In this document: positions 7,512 to 17,164 of the stretch, one piece after another
Numbering within the stretch: the stretch's first letter is position 1
Layout: each line of letters begins with the position of its first letter
Assembly (NCBI GenBank): GCA_947489085.1
Contig: CANLCJ010000022.1
Coordinates: 1 to 64,000, forward strand
DNA length: 64,000 nucleotides
Reading direction: 5' to 3'
DNA from: an uncultured Flavobacteriaceae bacterium
Lineage (GTDB): Bacteria; Bacteroidota; Bacteroidia; Flavobacteriales; Flavobacteriaceae
Notes under the pieces: model-generated
Seen by the model: only the letters and a program-made list of their open reading frames with translations
Database searches by the model: none
Told to the model about the DNA's origin: nothing
Made by a program: the position numbers and the translations under genes

Positions 7512-7902
7512 TGGAGTCGGAGGGATTCGAACCCTCGTCCAAACAAGTAACCAAAGGGGGTTCTACACGCTTAGTCTTTTCTTGTTTTTTCGATTACAAG
7601 CTGGTTAAAGACAACCTACTTGTAACTTAGCTTTTTAATTTCGAAAGTAAATCAAAGCGCTTTACGTTCTATATTGACATTTACGATGCCTCAAAATAGA
7701 ACGCCGTCAATCAAGGCTTTCTGGAGACATAAAGCTTGTACACCTTGTGTACCTAGGCCAATCTTACTATAATTCAGATTATGCAGCTAAAGCGTAGTTA
7801 TTCTCGCCGTTTAAAATTTGGTCTAGCCTTTTACGTGTCTCAATGCCATTACACGACGTGCTTACCGTTTCGCTAATCTCGCTGTCAAAACCAGTCGACC
7901 CC
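7512..7902 (-). ncRNA. ssrA: tmRNA (SsrA)
   Basis: About 391 nt. The 5' end GGGGTCGACTGG pairs with the 3' end CGACTCC (one G-U) to form the acceptor stem. The T-arm GGGTTCGAATCCC lies just before it. The tag reading frame at 7779-7808 on minus encodes GENNYALAA followed by TAA. CCA is not encoded. tmRNA rescues stalled ribosomes and tags the nascent peptide for proteolysis. The 3' end is a common integration target for tyrosine recombinases, and here the left cassette array begins about 140 bp beyond it. Confidence 0.95.
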
Positions 7903-8444
7903 ATTATATAGGTATCAATTTCAAGTTAAAAATTGAGAAGATAACTAAACCACATACCAACTTCAAAAATGATGCCTGTATTTGCAAGTTGGCAAATTTA
8001 CCAAAAACTTTATGAAAGATCCTTCTTTTTTAAAAAGTTATATACGCTCTATGCTATTACATCATGCTTTAAAATACACTTTAATAAAGTTGAGCGATAG
8101 GAAAAGTAGAAAGTAGTGCCTAAAATACAGACCAAAAGTATCTATTAGTTGTTACTTGGTGAAATTTTAGGAATTGTTTAAATCTCAGAATGATTTATAA
8201 CAAGCTAAAATAAGAGCAACTTAATGGGGATGTACTAAATAGGAGTATATGCCAGCTCGATAAATAAGGCAAAACTCCATCAAGTCTGTAACTTTAAAAG
8301 GTGGTGCATGGTTATGTTTTAAGCTGTAAATTAATGAAACATTTAAAAAAACACAAAAACTTTAATAGCGTTACCATTGGCATTATAAGAGCAAAAAGCA
8401 GCATAAAAATTCGATTAATTTTGAGCTATAAAATAATTACAACT
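7903..8444. other. 542 bp intergenic region, no gene recognised
   Basis: AT-rich region between the tmRNA 5' end and the VOC protein gene, which are divergent. It should hold both promoters. I see no confident -7/-33 pair and no conserved RNA. An upstream in-frame extension of the VOC gene (from 8301) is not family-like. Confidence 0.5.
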
Positions 8445-8843
8445 ATGAAAATTCAAGCGTATTTAGCATTTAGAGGCAACTGCCAAGACGCATTAAACTT
8501 TTACTCCCAATTGTTTGATGCAAATATCGAGAACCGTAAAACTTATGAGAATACTGAAATTGACCTACCAACAGATTACAGAAATAAACTTCAGCATGCA
8601 GAATTAAAAGGAAAGAATATATATTTTATGGCCTACGATGCAGCACCAGACACACCTTTAACTCATGGCAATCAGGTGTGTATGAGTATTGAGGCTAACA
8701 GTGAGACAGAAGGTAAGAAAATGTTTGACAAACTCTCCAGTAAAGGTACAATACACCATAACTACAAAGTACGCGAATGGGGACACTATGGGAGGTGCAC
8801 GGATAAGTTTGGAATCTGCTGGATGGTAAACTACAGCGCTTAG
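8445..8843 (+). CDS. VOC family (PhnB/glyoxalase-like) protein
   Basis: A 132-residue vicinal-oxygen-chelate fold protein of the PhnB-like group. It begins MKIQAYLAFRGNCQDALNFY, the typical first beta-alpha unit, and ends with WGHYGRCTDKFGICWMVNY, the family's closing repeat unit where metal ligands or their replacements sit. I chose the ATG at 8445 because the family starts there. The substrate is unknown; some relatives lack metal and catalysis. Confidence 0.87.
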   Translation: MKIQAYLAFRGNCQDALNFYSQLFDANIENRKTYENTEIDLPTDYRNKLQHAELKGKNIYFMAYDAAPDTPLTHGNQVCMSIEANSETEGKKMFDKLSSKGTIHHNYKVREWGHYGRCTDKFGICWMVNYSA

Positions 8844-8953
8844 TTTGTGTTATACAATACAATTGTTATTAAAACATATTTAGAAATAAATTTTAAACAC
8901 ACCCAATTTACAACTGTAAACTTATGAGAGATAGTACTCAGATTTAAATTTGC

Positions 8954-9055
8954 AGTACTCGGCCGGAGAACCTCTTTTAGAGAAGAGGTTCTCTTTTTAA
9001 TTTGAGTTGTTTTGACGAACGAAAAATTAACATTATTTTTATTCCGCCGAGTACT
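8954..9055. terminator. nested inverted repeat with an internal terminator-like hairpin
   Basis: The inner hairpin 8966-8993 (stem GAGAACCTCTT / AAGAGGTTCTC) is followed by TTTTT and fits a terminator for the VOC gene. It is enclosed by a second inverted repeat, AGTACTCGGC (8954-8963) and GCCGAGTACT (9046-9055). The outer arms are unusual for a simple terminator. The remaining bases of the 8844-9244 gap contain no gene I can support. Confidence 0.6.
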
Positions 9056-9244
9056 ATAGAATTTAACCGAATTATGAGAATTTAATGGAGTGTTTAAATA
9101 GCTTATTATAACGCTAACTGTTGCAAATGCAAATTTCTTGTCTGCGCCCAACCCATCATTTAATTATACCAAACATAAGCTGTTTAGTCGCTCGGTCGAG
9201 TTTTTTAATAGTACTCAAAACATTTGTTACAAAAACGAGATTTC

Positions 9245-11443
9245 ATGATTAGTGCGTCTAGCTTATTTCCTAAACAAGTAGATTTAAATGCCTGCGATAA
9301 AGAAGAAATTCAATTTATTCAAAACATTCAAGACCACGGGGCACTTGTAATAATTGAGGTTACATCGAATCGTGTAGTAGCCAAAAGCGAAAGTATAGAA
9401 AAACACCTTTCTCTTAAACAGACATTAATTTTAGATAAACCTTTTGGTGAAGAATTCGCAGATTTAGACCTTCAAAAAATGATCGATCTAACCAGCTTTG
9501 GCAAGCCTAAGTTCGATGTGGTTACAATTGCCAATCGCCAATTTACAGCAATTTATCATCAAGTAGAAAAGCACTTGTTTGTCGAATTTGAACTTGCCAA
9601 CCCGTCTAAAGGCACCTACAACCAACAAGCTGAGCTATCTGAAATTTTTGCACAACTGCACACTGTAGATACAGACGCAGACATGTGTAATACAGCTGCG
9701 AAGTTGATAAAGAATTTTACGGGTTACGACAGGGTTATGATTTATAAATTTGATGAAGATTGGAATGGTACCGTAATTTCAGAAGAGAAAAATGCCTCTA
9801 TGGAAAGTTGGCTTGGCGTTAAGTACCCTGCAACAGACATACCGCAACAAGCAAGGCGTCTTTTTTTAAAACAAGGCGTTCGCTTAATTGGAAACATAAA
9901 TTCAAAGCCGTTAAACATTATTACCAACTCGAAAATACGCTTCGATTTGTCGAATTGCGAATTTCGCTCAGTTTCTCCAGTACACATAGAGTACCTTAGT
10001 AATATGGAGGTTACAGCAACTCTAACGGCCGCCATAATTTATAAAGAACAACTTTGGGGTTTAATAGCCTGCCATAATACTACCCCTAAAGTAGTAGATT
10101 ATTACCAGAGATCGTCTTGTAAATTTTTAGCCCAAGTTTTTAGTGCTCAGTTAGGGTTGAGATCGTCTAATACAGTTCTAGAAAAAATTAACAACAAGAA
10201 TAGGGTTAGAGCAACACTTGTAGAACAGATGAGTTCTAGCACAAATATAGTTGACGGTCTTACTTTAAAAGAAGCACCACTTTTAAATTTGGTAGAAGCA
10301 TCGGGTGCAGCAGTATATTTTGATGGTGTTTTAAAACGAATAGGAGATACACCACCAGAGACCGCTATACTTGAGTTATTACGTAATATAAACAATACAG
10401 AAAACGACTTGTTTTATACCCATAACGCTTCTCAATATTTTAAAAACTCAGAAACCTATAAAGAGATAGCCTCGGGGGTATTGTGTGCATTCATTTCTCG
10501 TTCTAAAGCAGACGTTATACTATGGTTTAGACCAGAAAAATTAAAGAATGTAATCTGGGGAGGTAATATAGAATTAGAAGCCAAAAACCATACAGATGAA
10601 AGAATATCGCCAAGAAAATCCTTTAAAAAATGGGCGTCTCAACAAAAAGGATGTTCCGAGCCATGGGACGATGCAGACCTCAGTGCTGCTGTAGAATTAA
10701 AAAAGAACATCTCTGAGATTATTTTAAAGAAGTACGACGAGATTAAGAAATTAAACGAAAACCTTAAAAATGCATACAATGAGTTAGAATCCTTTAGTTA
10801 TAGTGTATCACATGATTTAAGAGCGCCTTTACGAGGCATAGATGGGTTTGCTCAAATATTAAAGGAAGACTATTATCAAAGTTTAGACGCTTATGGGAAA
10901 TCGGCCATCAATACCATAATTAAATCAACTAATAAAATGAATACACTAATAGATGACATTTTATCTTTTTCGGGTCTGGGCAAAAAAAGTATTAATGTTT
11001 CTCTTTTTAAGTTTGATAGACTCGTTATAGACGTTATTCAATTTATAAATACAAAAACGCTATACCCACACTCTATAATCAATATTGAACCGAATCTGGG
11101 AAAAATTAAAGGCGATAGACCAATGATTTTTCAACTTATGTACAATTTAATAACTAATGGGCTTAAATATTCGGCAGAGTGCAATAAGCCTAAAATTACC
11201 ATAGGTAAAGAAAACGAATGTTATTATGTTCGGGATAACGGTATTGGTTTTAATCAAAAACATGCAAACAAAATTTTTGGAGTTTTTAACAGATTAGTAG
11301 GAGACGAGTATGAAGGTTCGGGAATAGGCCTTTCCATATCTAAACGTGTGGTTGAAAAACACCAAGGTAAAATCTGGGCGATTAGCGAAGAAGGTGTTGG
11401 CAGTACTTTTTATTTTTCCATTAATGATCTTTTGATAGAATGA
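9245..11443 (+). CDS. bacteriophytochrome-type sensor histidine kinase
   Basis: A 732-residue red/far-red photoreceptor kinase. Order: PAS-like N-terminus with the bilin-binding Cys17 in NACDKEEIQF (canonical CDREPI) and QDHGALV; a GAF domain with YPATDIPQQAR (the PxSDIP motif, Ser to Thr) and LWGLIACHN; a PHY region; a HisKA box with His523 in SVSHDLRAPLRG; and an ATPase domain with NLITNGLKYS, DNGIGF and GSGIGLSISKR. The start could instead be a TTG at 9224. Its stop overlaps the response regulator start by 4 nt (ATGA), so the two are co-translated. Chromophore attachment at Cys17 follows known bacteriophytochromes and is inferred here. Confidence 0.9.
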   Translation: MISASSLFPKQVDLNACDKEEIQFIQNIQDHGALVIIEVTSNRVVAKSESIEKHLSLKQTLILDKPFGEEFADLDLQKMIDLTSFGKPKFDVVTIANRQFTAIYHQVEKHLFVEFELANPSKGTYNQQAELSEIFAQLHTVDTDADMCNTAAKLIKNFTGYDRVMIYKFDEDWNGTVISEEKNASMESWLGVKYPATDIPQQARRLFLKQGVRLIGNINSKPLNIITNSKIRFDLSNCEFRSVSPVHIEYLSNMEVTATLTAAIIYKEQLWGLIACHNTTPKVVDYYQRSSCKFLAQVFSAQLGLRSSNTVLEKINNKNRVRATLVEQMSSSTNIVDGLTLKEAPLLNLVEASGAAVYFDGVLKRIGDTPPETAILELLRNINNTENDLFYTHNASQYFKNSETYKEIASGVLCAFISRSKADVILWFRPEKLKNVIWGGNIELEAKNHTDERISPRKSFKKWASQQKGCSEPWDDADLSAAVELKKNISEIILKKYDEIKKLNENLKNAYNELESFSYSVSHDLRAPLRGIDGFAQILKEDYYQSLDAYGKSAINTIIKSTNKMNTLIDDILSFSGLGKKSINVSLFKFDRLVIDVIQFINTKTLYPHSIINIEPNLGKIKGDRPMIFQLMYNLITNGLKYSAECNKPKITIGKENECYYVRDNGIGFNQKHANKIFGVFNRLVGDEYEGSGIGLSISKRVVEKHQGKIWAISEEGVGSTFYFSINDLLIE

Positions 11444-11850
11444 AAAAACCACATATTTTATGCATCGAAGATAACCCAAACGACATTGCTTTAATGGAAC
11501 GGGTTTTCCAAAAACTTATAAGCGATTTGGAAGTGCAATTTATTACAAACGGTCAAGAAGCCATAGAGTTTTTAAAATCAGAAAAATACAAGGCTAGAAA
11601 ACCAAAATTCATTCTATTAGATATAAAATTACCAAAAGCTAATGGTTTGGAGGTGCTTAAGGCTGTTAGGGCAGATCATGGTAATTCGCAAATACCAGTA
11701 ATAATGCTAAGCTCTTCAGATCGGGTGGACGAAATTGAGAAATCCTATAAATTAGGTTGCAATAGTTTTATAGAAAAACCAAAAAATTTTATAGCGCTAA
11801 AAAAAAGATTACCGCTAATAGTAGAATACTGGTACCATAATAATATTTAG
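11440..11850 (+). CDS. response regulator receiver protein (Rcp1-like partner of the phytochrome kinase)
   Basis: A 136-residue single-domain receiver: acidic pair in CIEDNPND, phospho-acceptor Asp61 in LLDIKLPKANG, Ser/Thr switch in IMLSSSD, and Lys in FIEKP. There is no output domain. The insertion and length resemble Rcp1-type regulators that pair with phytochromes. Overlap with the kinase stop supports it being the direct phosphotransfer partner. How the signal reaches an output is not visible; the AraC and second receiver genes that follow are candidates. Confidence 0.9.
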   Translation: MKKPHILCIEDNPNDIALMERVFQKLISDLEVQFITNGQEAIEFLKSEKYKARKPKFILLDIKLPKANGLEVLKAVRADHGNSQIPVIMLSSSDRVDEIEKSYKLGCNSFIEKPKNFIALKKRLPLIVEYWYHNNI

Positions 11851-12125
11851 AAAGAGCGATCTGCTAAGGCAAAAACAAAACGCTTAACCTAATTAAAGGT
11901 TAAAATATTGTAGAAATTACACCAAAAAAAGGTAATTTGTATAAGCTATTAAAAGTATAGATGCAAAATTATTTGAGTTGAACAAGCGTCATGTTTTTAG
12001 TTTTAATATATGGCGTTGCAACAATACAAACAAAAAGAAAGCATTGCGAGAATGTTTACAAGAAAATAATAGCAGCATTGCCACATTATATTGGAACATG
12101 TTTTTTAAAGAAATAAGTTGACTAA

Positions 12126-13160
12126 ATGCCAAATGAAATTGTAATACAAGGCAGAACCGTAATAGAGTTGATAATTAGCATCGCAGATTGGATGAAAGTA
12201 TCGCCTATTATAAATAATAAAGAGTGTCTTTTAGAGATACCAAAGAGTTTTGGGTCTGGATTTATCAAAGCTTCAGAATACAGTTTGGGGCTTAGTGTTG
12301 TAGAGGTTAATGGTTTCTTTAATGAAGATTTAAACGTTAAAGTAATTAATTACAAGGCAAAACCTTTAAAATTAATTTTTAATAAGCAGTCAGAATTTAT
12401 CTATTCTAGTAAAAATAGCGCCCAATTAACAAAAGTAAACAAATACGATAGTGTTATAAGCGCCTTAGGCTCTAATGCAGAGTATATTTTTAGTTTACCT
12501 AACGCATCCTCTATATCAATATTTATTATCGAAATAGATGGTAAAATTTTCGAAAAGAAGATTGAGAGTTTAGATATTTTTGATGATGAGCGCACAGCTA
12601 GCTTCCTAGAACAATTAAAAAAGGACGCCACTATTTACGATGTAAGTACATTTAGCCTAACCATTGGAGAGCTTATAAAGCATTACCAATACTGCAACTA
12701 TTCTGGGTTTTTAAGATACATATATAGAGAAGCAAAAATCAATGAGATTTTAACAGAAAGATTTAAACAGTATTTGGACGACCAAATCGCAGAATCTGAT
12801 AAGTTGATTCTTAGAAAAAGCACAGTAAACAGCATTAACAAAGCAGCAGATATAATTGCAAAAGAACTCTCTAATCTAGACGTAATACCTACCATAGCGA
12901 AAAGAGTTCAACTATCTGCTAATAAGCTTCAAAAAGGATTTCTTAAGCTCTATGGACTTTCTGTTAACAGGTATATAGCAGATGTAAGACTAAAGCGTGC
13001 GATAGATTTACTGGAAAAATCTAATTTAAATATTACCGAAATAACATACGAAATTGGTATAAGTAGCAAAAGTTACTTTTCAAAAATTTTCAAAGATAAG
13101 TTTGGTATGACACCTCAGGAATATAGACAAAGTTTTAAAAGTAGAATGACCTCATTATAG
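12126..13160 (+). CDS. AraC family transcriptional regulator
   Basis: A 344-residue protein. The C-terminal about 90 residues form the AraC DNA-binding domain: IAKRVQLSANKLQKGFLKLYG for the first HTH and IGISSKSYFSKIFKDKFGMT then PQEYRQ for the second. The N-terminal about 240 residues have no recognised sensor domain. It is followed after one base by a receiver protein gene on the same strand and lies downstream of the phytochrome pair, so it may be the output of that light pathway. That link is inference. Confidence 0.86.
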   Translation: MPNEIVIQGRTVIELIISIADWMKVSPIINNKECLLEIPKSFGSGFIKASEYSLGLSVVEVNGFFNEDLNVKVINYKAKPLKLIFNKQSEFIYSSKNSAQLTKVNKYDSVISALGSNAEYIFSLPNASSISIFIIEIDGKIFEKKIESLDIFDDERTASFLEQLKKDATIYDVSTFSLTIGELIKHYQYCNYSGFLRYIYREAKINEILTERFKQYLDDQIAESDKLILRKSTVNSINKAADIIAKELSNLDVIPTIAKRVQLSANKLQKGFLKLYGLSVNRYIADVRLKRAIDLLEKSNLNITEITYEIGISSKSYFSKIFKDKFGMTPQEYRQSFKSRMTSL

Positions 13161-13161
13161 C

Positions 13162-13761
13162 ATGGAAAACAGTTACTACAACACAAGTTCGACAAGAATT
13201 TTAATAGTCGAAGACAACAGTATCGATGCTGAATTGATAAGGTTGGAAGTTTTAAAATTCAATTCAGAATCGGTTATCGAAGTGGCCGATAACTTTAAAG
13301 ATTTTGAGCGGTCTTATAAGGTTTTTAAGCCACATATTATTTTGTGCGATTTTGATTTGAAGCGCCATAATGCATTCGATGTGCTCGATGTGCTAAGCAA
13401 TGATAACTTTAAAACGCCATGTGTTATAATTACAGGAGTAATAAACGATGAAGAAACAGTAGCTAAGCTGATACTAAATGGAGCAGTGGGATTTATTCAG
13501 AAAAAAGACATTACACACATTAGATTAGAGTTAAAACGTATTTTAATCGAACTAGATACAAGTTTTTCTTCGAATTTTAACATTGTAGAGAGCAAACTAA
13601 GGCTTATACACAGAATAAAAACAATTCAAGCCAGTTTTTATAAACTAGCAATGGAAATGCCGAGTTTAATGAGCTTTAATGAAGAGTTTAATGAAAACAT
13701 GGAGGACTTAACCAATGAGCTTGAATCTTGGTTTAAAAACTTACCACTTAAGAAAAAGTAA
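13162..13761 (+). CDS. response regulator receiver protein
   Basis: A 199-residue protein. Receiver domain (residues 10-130): ILIVEDNSID, acceptor Asp63 in LCDFDLKRHN, IITGVINDEE and a Lys in FIQKKD. The C-terminal about 60 residues are helical and not an HTH. The start codon is one base after the AraC stop, so the pair is one transcription unit. It probably acts in the same pathway as the kinase at 9245 or a hybrid kinase elsewhere. Confidence 0.84.
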   Translation: MENSYYNTSSTRILIVEDNSIDAELIRLEVLKFNSESVIEVADNFKDFERSYKVFKPHIILCDFDLKRHNAFDVLDVLSNDNFKTPCVIITGVINDEETVAKLILNGAVGFIQKKDITHIRLELKRILIELDTSFSSNFNIVESKLRLIHRIKTIQASFYKLAMEMPSLMSFNEEFNENMEDLTNELESWFKNLPLKKK

Positions 13762-14100
13762 TTTACTCAATTTGTGTTGTGTTAAAAATAACCATCCATT
13801 TGTAGGGACGGACAAAGTTTTTTTGACTGTTATAGATGAGTTTTTGTTAGCTCCAATAGACTTAAAACATCTTTTAGCAGACTTCCTCTAAACAAATTAT
13901 AATAGTAGACTATTGCCTAGGCTGATGTTTAATTATAAGGCAGCGTTAGTTTTGGCTGGTTATATTTACTGTTTTTTGAAACCAAACAAGTAGTGTTCGC
14001 GAAAGTTAAATCTTATATAAATTCTCCATTTTGAATACTCAAGGTTCTTAAATTGTAAATTTTATATTTTCTAAAGGTATTTTTCTGTTAAAATTATAAA
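13762..14100. other. 339 bp intergenic region, no gene recognised
   Basis: Convergent gap between the receiver gene (plus) and the membrane protein gene (minus). AT-rich, no clear hairpin-plus-T-run terminator on either strand. Confidence 0.5.
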
Positions 14101-14733
14101 TTATGCTTCCAAGTTTTTTAACGTGTTATAATTCTCATTTAAACGCTTTAGCAATATGCCGTAGATAAGCTTGTAAAACAACCATACAAGCAATACAATG
14201 GCGGCAATGAGTACAAGTACAACGAGACCGCTTACAAGCATTTGGTTTTTACTAAAAGCATGCAAAGTTTCTGAGGTGTTAGGATCGTTTTTTATGTTGT
14301 AGATAAGCCCTATTACTATAGAAATACCAAAAAGCGACAGGTTAAAAGCAACATAGTATTTTATAATGCGTCTTATTTTTAAAATGTTTTCCATTAGCAG
14401 TTTGGCGCTATCTGTAATGCTAATGGCTTTATGCGCTTTAAATAACAAATAAATAAAACTTAAAATTACGGCGTAACTAATAATTGTAAGCGCTGTAAAT
14501 AGATAATCGCTAGTGTATATTCTATCGAGTTTGTTTTTATAAGATTGAGAGCAAACAAGCGGCAGGGTGTTAATGCATACCCAAAATAAGAGTTCTATAA
14601 TGCTTATGTAAAACAAAGTCTTTACAATAGAAGACGATTTTCTATGCAGCATGGGGTAAATATCTTTTGCAGATATTGTATTATGGTTAGACTTGGTATT
14701 CCAGTCTTTTTTTAATAAATCTAATTCATCCAT
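14101..14733 (-). CDS. membrane protein, probable anti-sigma partner of the ECF sigma factor
   Basis: A 210-residue protein with a cytoplasmic N-terminus (about 38 residues) and four hydrophobic segments, near residues 39-62, 79-100, 125-145 and 168-195. No domain is recognised. The gene starts 4 bases after the ECF sigma gene stop, the usual arrangement for a membrane anti-sigma factor. Flavobacterial sigma operons often carry such a short multi-pass protein. Function is inferred from position only. Confidence 0.7.
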   Translation of the reverse strand: MDELDLLKKDWNTKSNHNTISAKDIYPMLHRKSSSIVKTLFYISIIELLFWVCINTLPLVCSQSYKNKLDRIYTSDYLFTALTIISYAVILSFIYLLFKAHKAISITDSAKLLMENILKIRRIIKYYVAFNLSLFGISIVIGLIYNIKNDPNTSETLHAFSKNQMLVSGLVVLVLIAAIVLLVWLFYKLIYGILLKRLNENYNTLKNLEA

Positions 14734-14737
14734 AGTA

Positions 14738-15232
14738 TTACGGATTTAAAATGGTTCTTAGTTTGGTTTTAATTCGGTTCATTTTCACTCTACTGTTAAC
14801 CTCGCTAATACCTAGTGTTTCACTAATTTCTTTATGGTCTTTATCTTCTAAATATAAAAAGATGAGTGCTTTTTCAATATCGTTTAATTTGTGAATAGCT
14901 TTATACAATACTTTAATTTGTTGGTCCTCGGTATCATCATAATGCTCCGCTTTCATTTTAAAGGCCACCCCTTCAAAATCTTGAGTTGTTACACGCCGTT
15001 TCGATTTTCTATATAACGTAATTGCTGTATTAAGCGCCACACGATACATCCAGGTACTAAATTTAGCATCACCTCTAAACTTGGGGTAAGCCCTCCAGAG
15101 TTGTATGGTAATTTCTTGAAATAAATCGTTGTGTGCATCGTAATTATTAGTGTACAGCCTACATACTTTATGTACAATATTTTGGTGTTTTTCTAATAAT
15201 TTAACAAAGTCGTTTTCTAGTGTTGGGTTCAA
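14738..15232 (-). CDS. ECF-type RNA polymerase sigma factor
   Basis: A 164-residue sigma-70 family protein of the extracytoplasmic-function class, with only regions 2 and 4. Region 2: YDAHNDLFQEITIQLWRAYPKF, then ARFSTW-like KFSTWMYRVALNTAI. Region 4: LNDIEKALIFLYLEDKDHKEI then SETLGISEVNSRVKMNRIKT, the helix-turn-helix that reads the -35 element. It is the first gene of a two-gene operon with a membrane protein. The inducing signal is not visible. Confidence 0.92.
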   Translation of the reverse strand: MNPTLENDFVKLLEKHQNIVHKVCRLYTNNYDAHNDLFQEITIQLWRAYPKFRGDAKFSTWMYRVALNTAITLYRKSKRRVTTQDFEGVAFKMKAEHYDDTEDQQIKVLYKAIHKLNDIEKALIFLYLEDKDHKEISETLGISEVNSRVKMNRIKTKLRTILNP

Positions 15233-15392
15233 TAATAAAAAATGGTTTAGTTACTTATATGTAGCCCATAAATTTAAAATGTTACACGTTTGCAAAAAGT
15301 TTTTTAATAATTTACTATGGTAAACAAAAATCAAGCTTACCGTTTATCAATTGTGTTTTTTAAGGATAGTGTTGGCAGGCACTTAAAACAAA

Positions 15393-16637
15393 TTACTTTG
15401 CGTGTTTTTTAGCTGTTAACTCTGCAATCTTACAAATTACTTCGGTAGCTTTAATCATGCTTTCTACAGGTACGTATTCGTAGCGGCCATGAAAATTATG
15501 TCCGCCAGCAAAAATATTAGGGCAGGGTAGGCCCATAAAACTCAATTGCGAACCATCTGTGCCTCCACGAATGGCCTTTATAAGCGGCTTAATATCTAAA
15601 GCTTTCATGGCTTCTGCAGCAATATCTACAATATGCATTACGGGTTCAATTTTTTCGCGCATATTAAAATACTGGTCTTTTATCTCAGTTTCAACAACTG
15701 TTCTGCCATACTGCGAGTTAAGTTCGTTAGTAAGCTTTTCCATAACAGCCTTTCGCGCTTCAAAATGCCCTTTGTCATGGTCGCGAATAATGTAGTGCAA
15801 GGTGGTTTCTTCTACGCTACCTTCCATATCATGCAAGTGGAAAAAGCCTTGATACCCCTCGGTATGCTCTGGTGTTTCCATTCTGGGCAAAGAATTGATA
15901 AATTCTGTGGCTATATACATGGCGTTAACCATTTTTCCTTTAGCGTAACCGGGGTGTACAATTTTGCCTTTTACTTTAACCACAGCACTAGCAGCGTTAA
16001 AATTTTCGTATTCCAATTCGCCAATTTGGCTACCGTCCATAGTATAAGCCCACGCGGCGCCAAATGCATTTACATCAAATTTATGCGCACCTCTGCCAAT
16101 CTCTTCATCTGGTGTAAACCCTATTCTAATTTTGCCGTGTTTTATTTCGGGATGTTGGATGAGGTACTCCATTGCAGAGATAATTTCGCAGATTCCCGCT
16201 TTATCATCTGCACCTAAGAGCGTAGTGCCATCTGTAGTAATTAGAGTTTGTCCTTCGTACTGTTTTAAATCGTCAAAATAATCTGGAGAAAGTATAATGT
16301 TTTCTTCAGCATTTAATACAATAGCCTTGCCATCGTAAGCATCGATAATTTGTGGTTTTACGTTGGCTCCAGTAAAATCTGGAGAAGTATCGAAATGCGA
16401 AATAAAACCTATGGTAGGAACAGGGTGAGATACATTGCTTGGTAAGGTAGCCATAATGTAGGCATTATGGTCTATAGACACCTCCTCCATACCAATAGCT
16501 TTTAATTCTTTAACCAAAGCATTGGCTAGATCCCATTGTTTTTCTGTACTAGGTGTGGTGTTAGAGTTTGGGTTAGATTCTGTATCTACAGTAACATAAC
16601 TTATAAACCGCTTTATTATATCTGTTTTCGAAATCAT
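15393..16637 (-). CDS. pepT: peptidase T (tripeptide aminopeptidase)
   Basis: A 414-residue M20-family zinc metalloaminopeptidase releasing N-terminal residues from tripeptides in the cytoplasm. Metal-ligand motifs are present: [11 protein letters not shown] (His, with catalytic Asp), [10 protein letters not shown] (bridging Asp), [11 protein letters not shown] (catalytic Glu pair), YTMDG and near the end [13 protein letters not shown] (His). The dimerisation insert spans about residues 205-320. Length equals the family's usual about 410. Single gene, no obvious operon partner. Confidence 0.95.
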   Translation of the reverse strand: MISKTDIIKRFISYVTVDTESNPNSNTTPSTEKQWDLANALVKELKAIGMEEVSIDHNAYIMATLPSNVSHPVPTIGFISHFDTSPDFTGANVKPQIIDAYDGKAIVLNAEENIILSPDYFDDLKQYEGQTLITTDGTTLLGADDKAGICEIISAMEYLIQHPEIKHGKIRIGFTPDEEIGRGAHKFDVNAFGAAWAYTMDGSQIGELEYENFNAASAVVKVKGKIVHPGYAKGKMVNAMYIATEFINSLPRMETPEHTEGYQGFFHLHDMEGSVEETTLHYIIRDHDKGHFEARKAVMEKLTNELNSQYGRTVVETEIKDQYFNMREKIEPVMHIVDIAAEAMKALDIKPLIKAIRGGTDGSQLSFMGLPCPNIFAGGHNFHGRYEYVPVESMIKATEVICKIAELTAKKHAK

Positions 16638-17164
16638 TTTTTGTAGCTATTGGTTAATTTTACGATACGTGAAATTACAATTATTATATGTAATTGTAGA
16701 TTACAATACAGCTCAAAATATCAAGTCATATTAAAAACGCTTAGAGTTTAAGGTATTGTTCTATTTTGCTGTTAAGCTTCATTGTGATGTTTCAATGCAT
16801 AATCAGGGTGAAAATAAGAAGTGGATCTTAAATAGCAGATCGATTCTAGAGGTATAAATGCCAAACAATGAAGCTGCAACATTGTTTTGATATGTTAAAA
16901 AAACAGATCTTCTTTTGTTAAAAAGGCATTTAATCTAAATGAAAACTAGTTAGGGGTTAACTCTACTAATAGATTCTAAAAACGTACTGTGATTGTAACT
17001 TTACAAAAAGAAATAGAAGTTAATTATTAAAGTTGAAAATGTTAAATAATGTGCGAGAGAAAAACAGCACTGTATATTTGGCTCTGCATCAGGCTTAAAC
17101 AGCCTGTTTATTACTAATTTAACGTTTTCTACACGATGCGTTTTTAAAAAAGCAAAAGATAAAA
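16638..17164. other. 527 bp intergenic region, no gene recognised
   Basis: Divergent gap between pepT and the gene at 17165. AT-rich; it must hold promoters for both. I see no supported open frame, no RNA gene and no strong repeat. Confidence 0.5.

Noticed and set aside
8840-9151. Minus-strand frame of 103 residues between the VOC gene and the phytochrome kinase
   Set aside because: It crosses the terminator hairpin and the nested inverted repeat; composition is not protein-like.
15633-16217. Plus-strand frame of 194 residues inside pepT
   Set aside because: Antisense shadow of pepT; pepT motifs are unmistakable.
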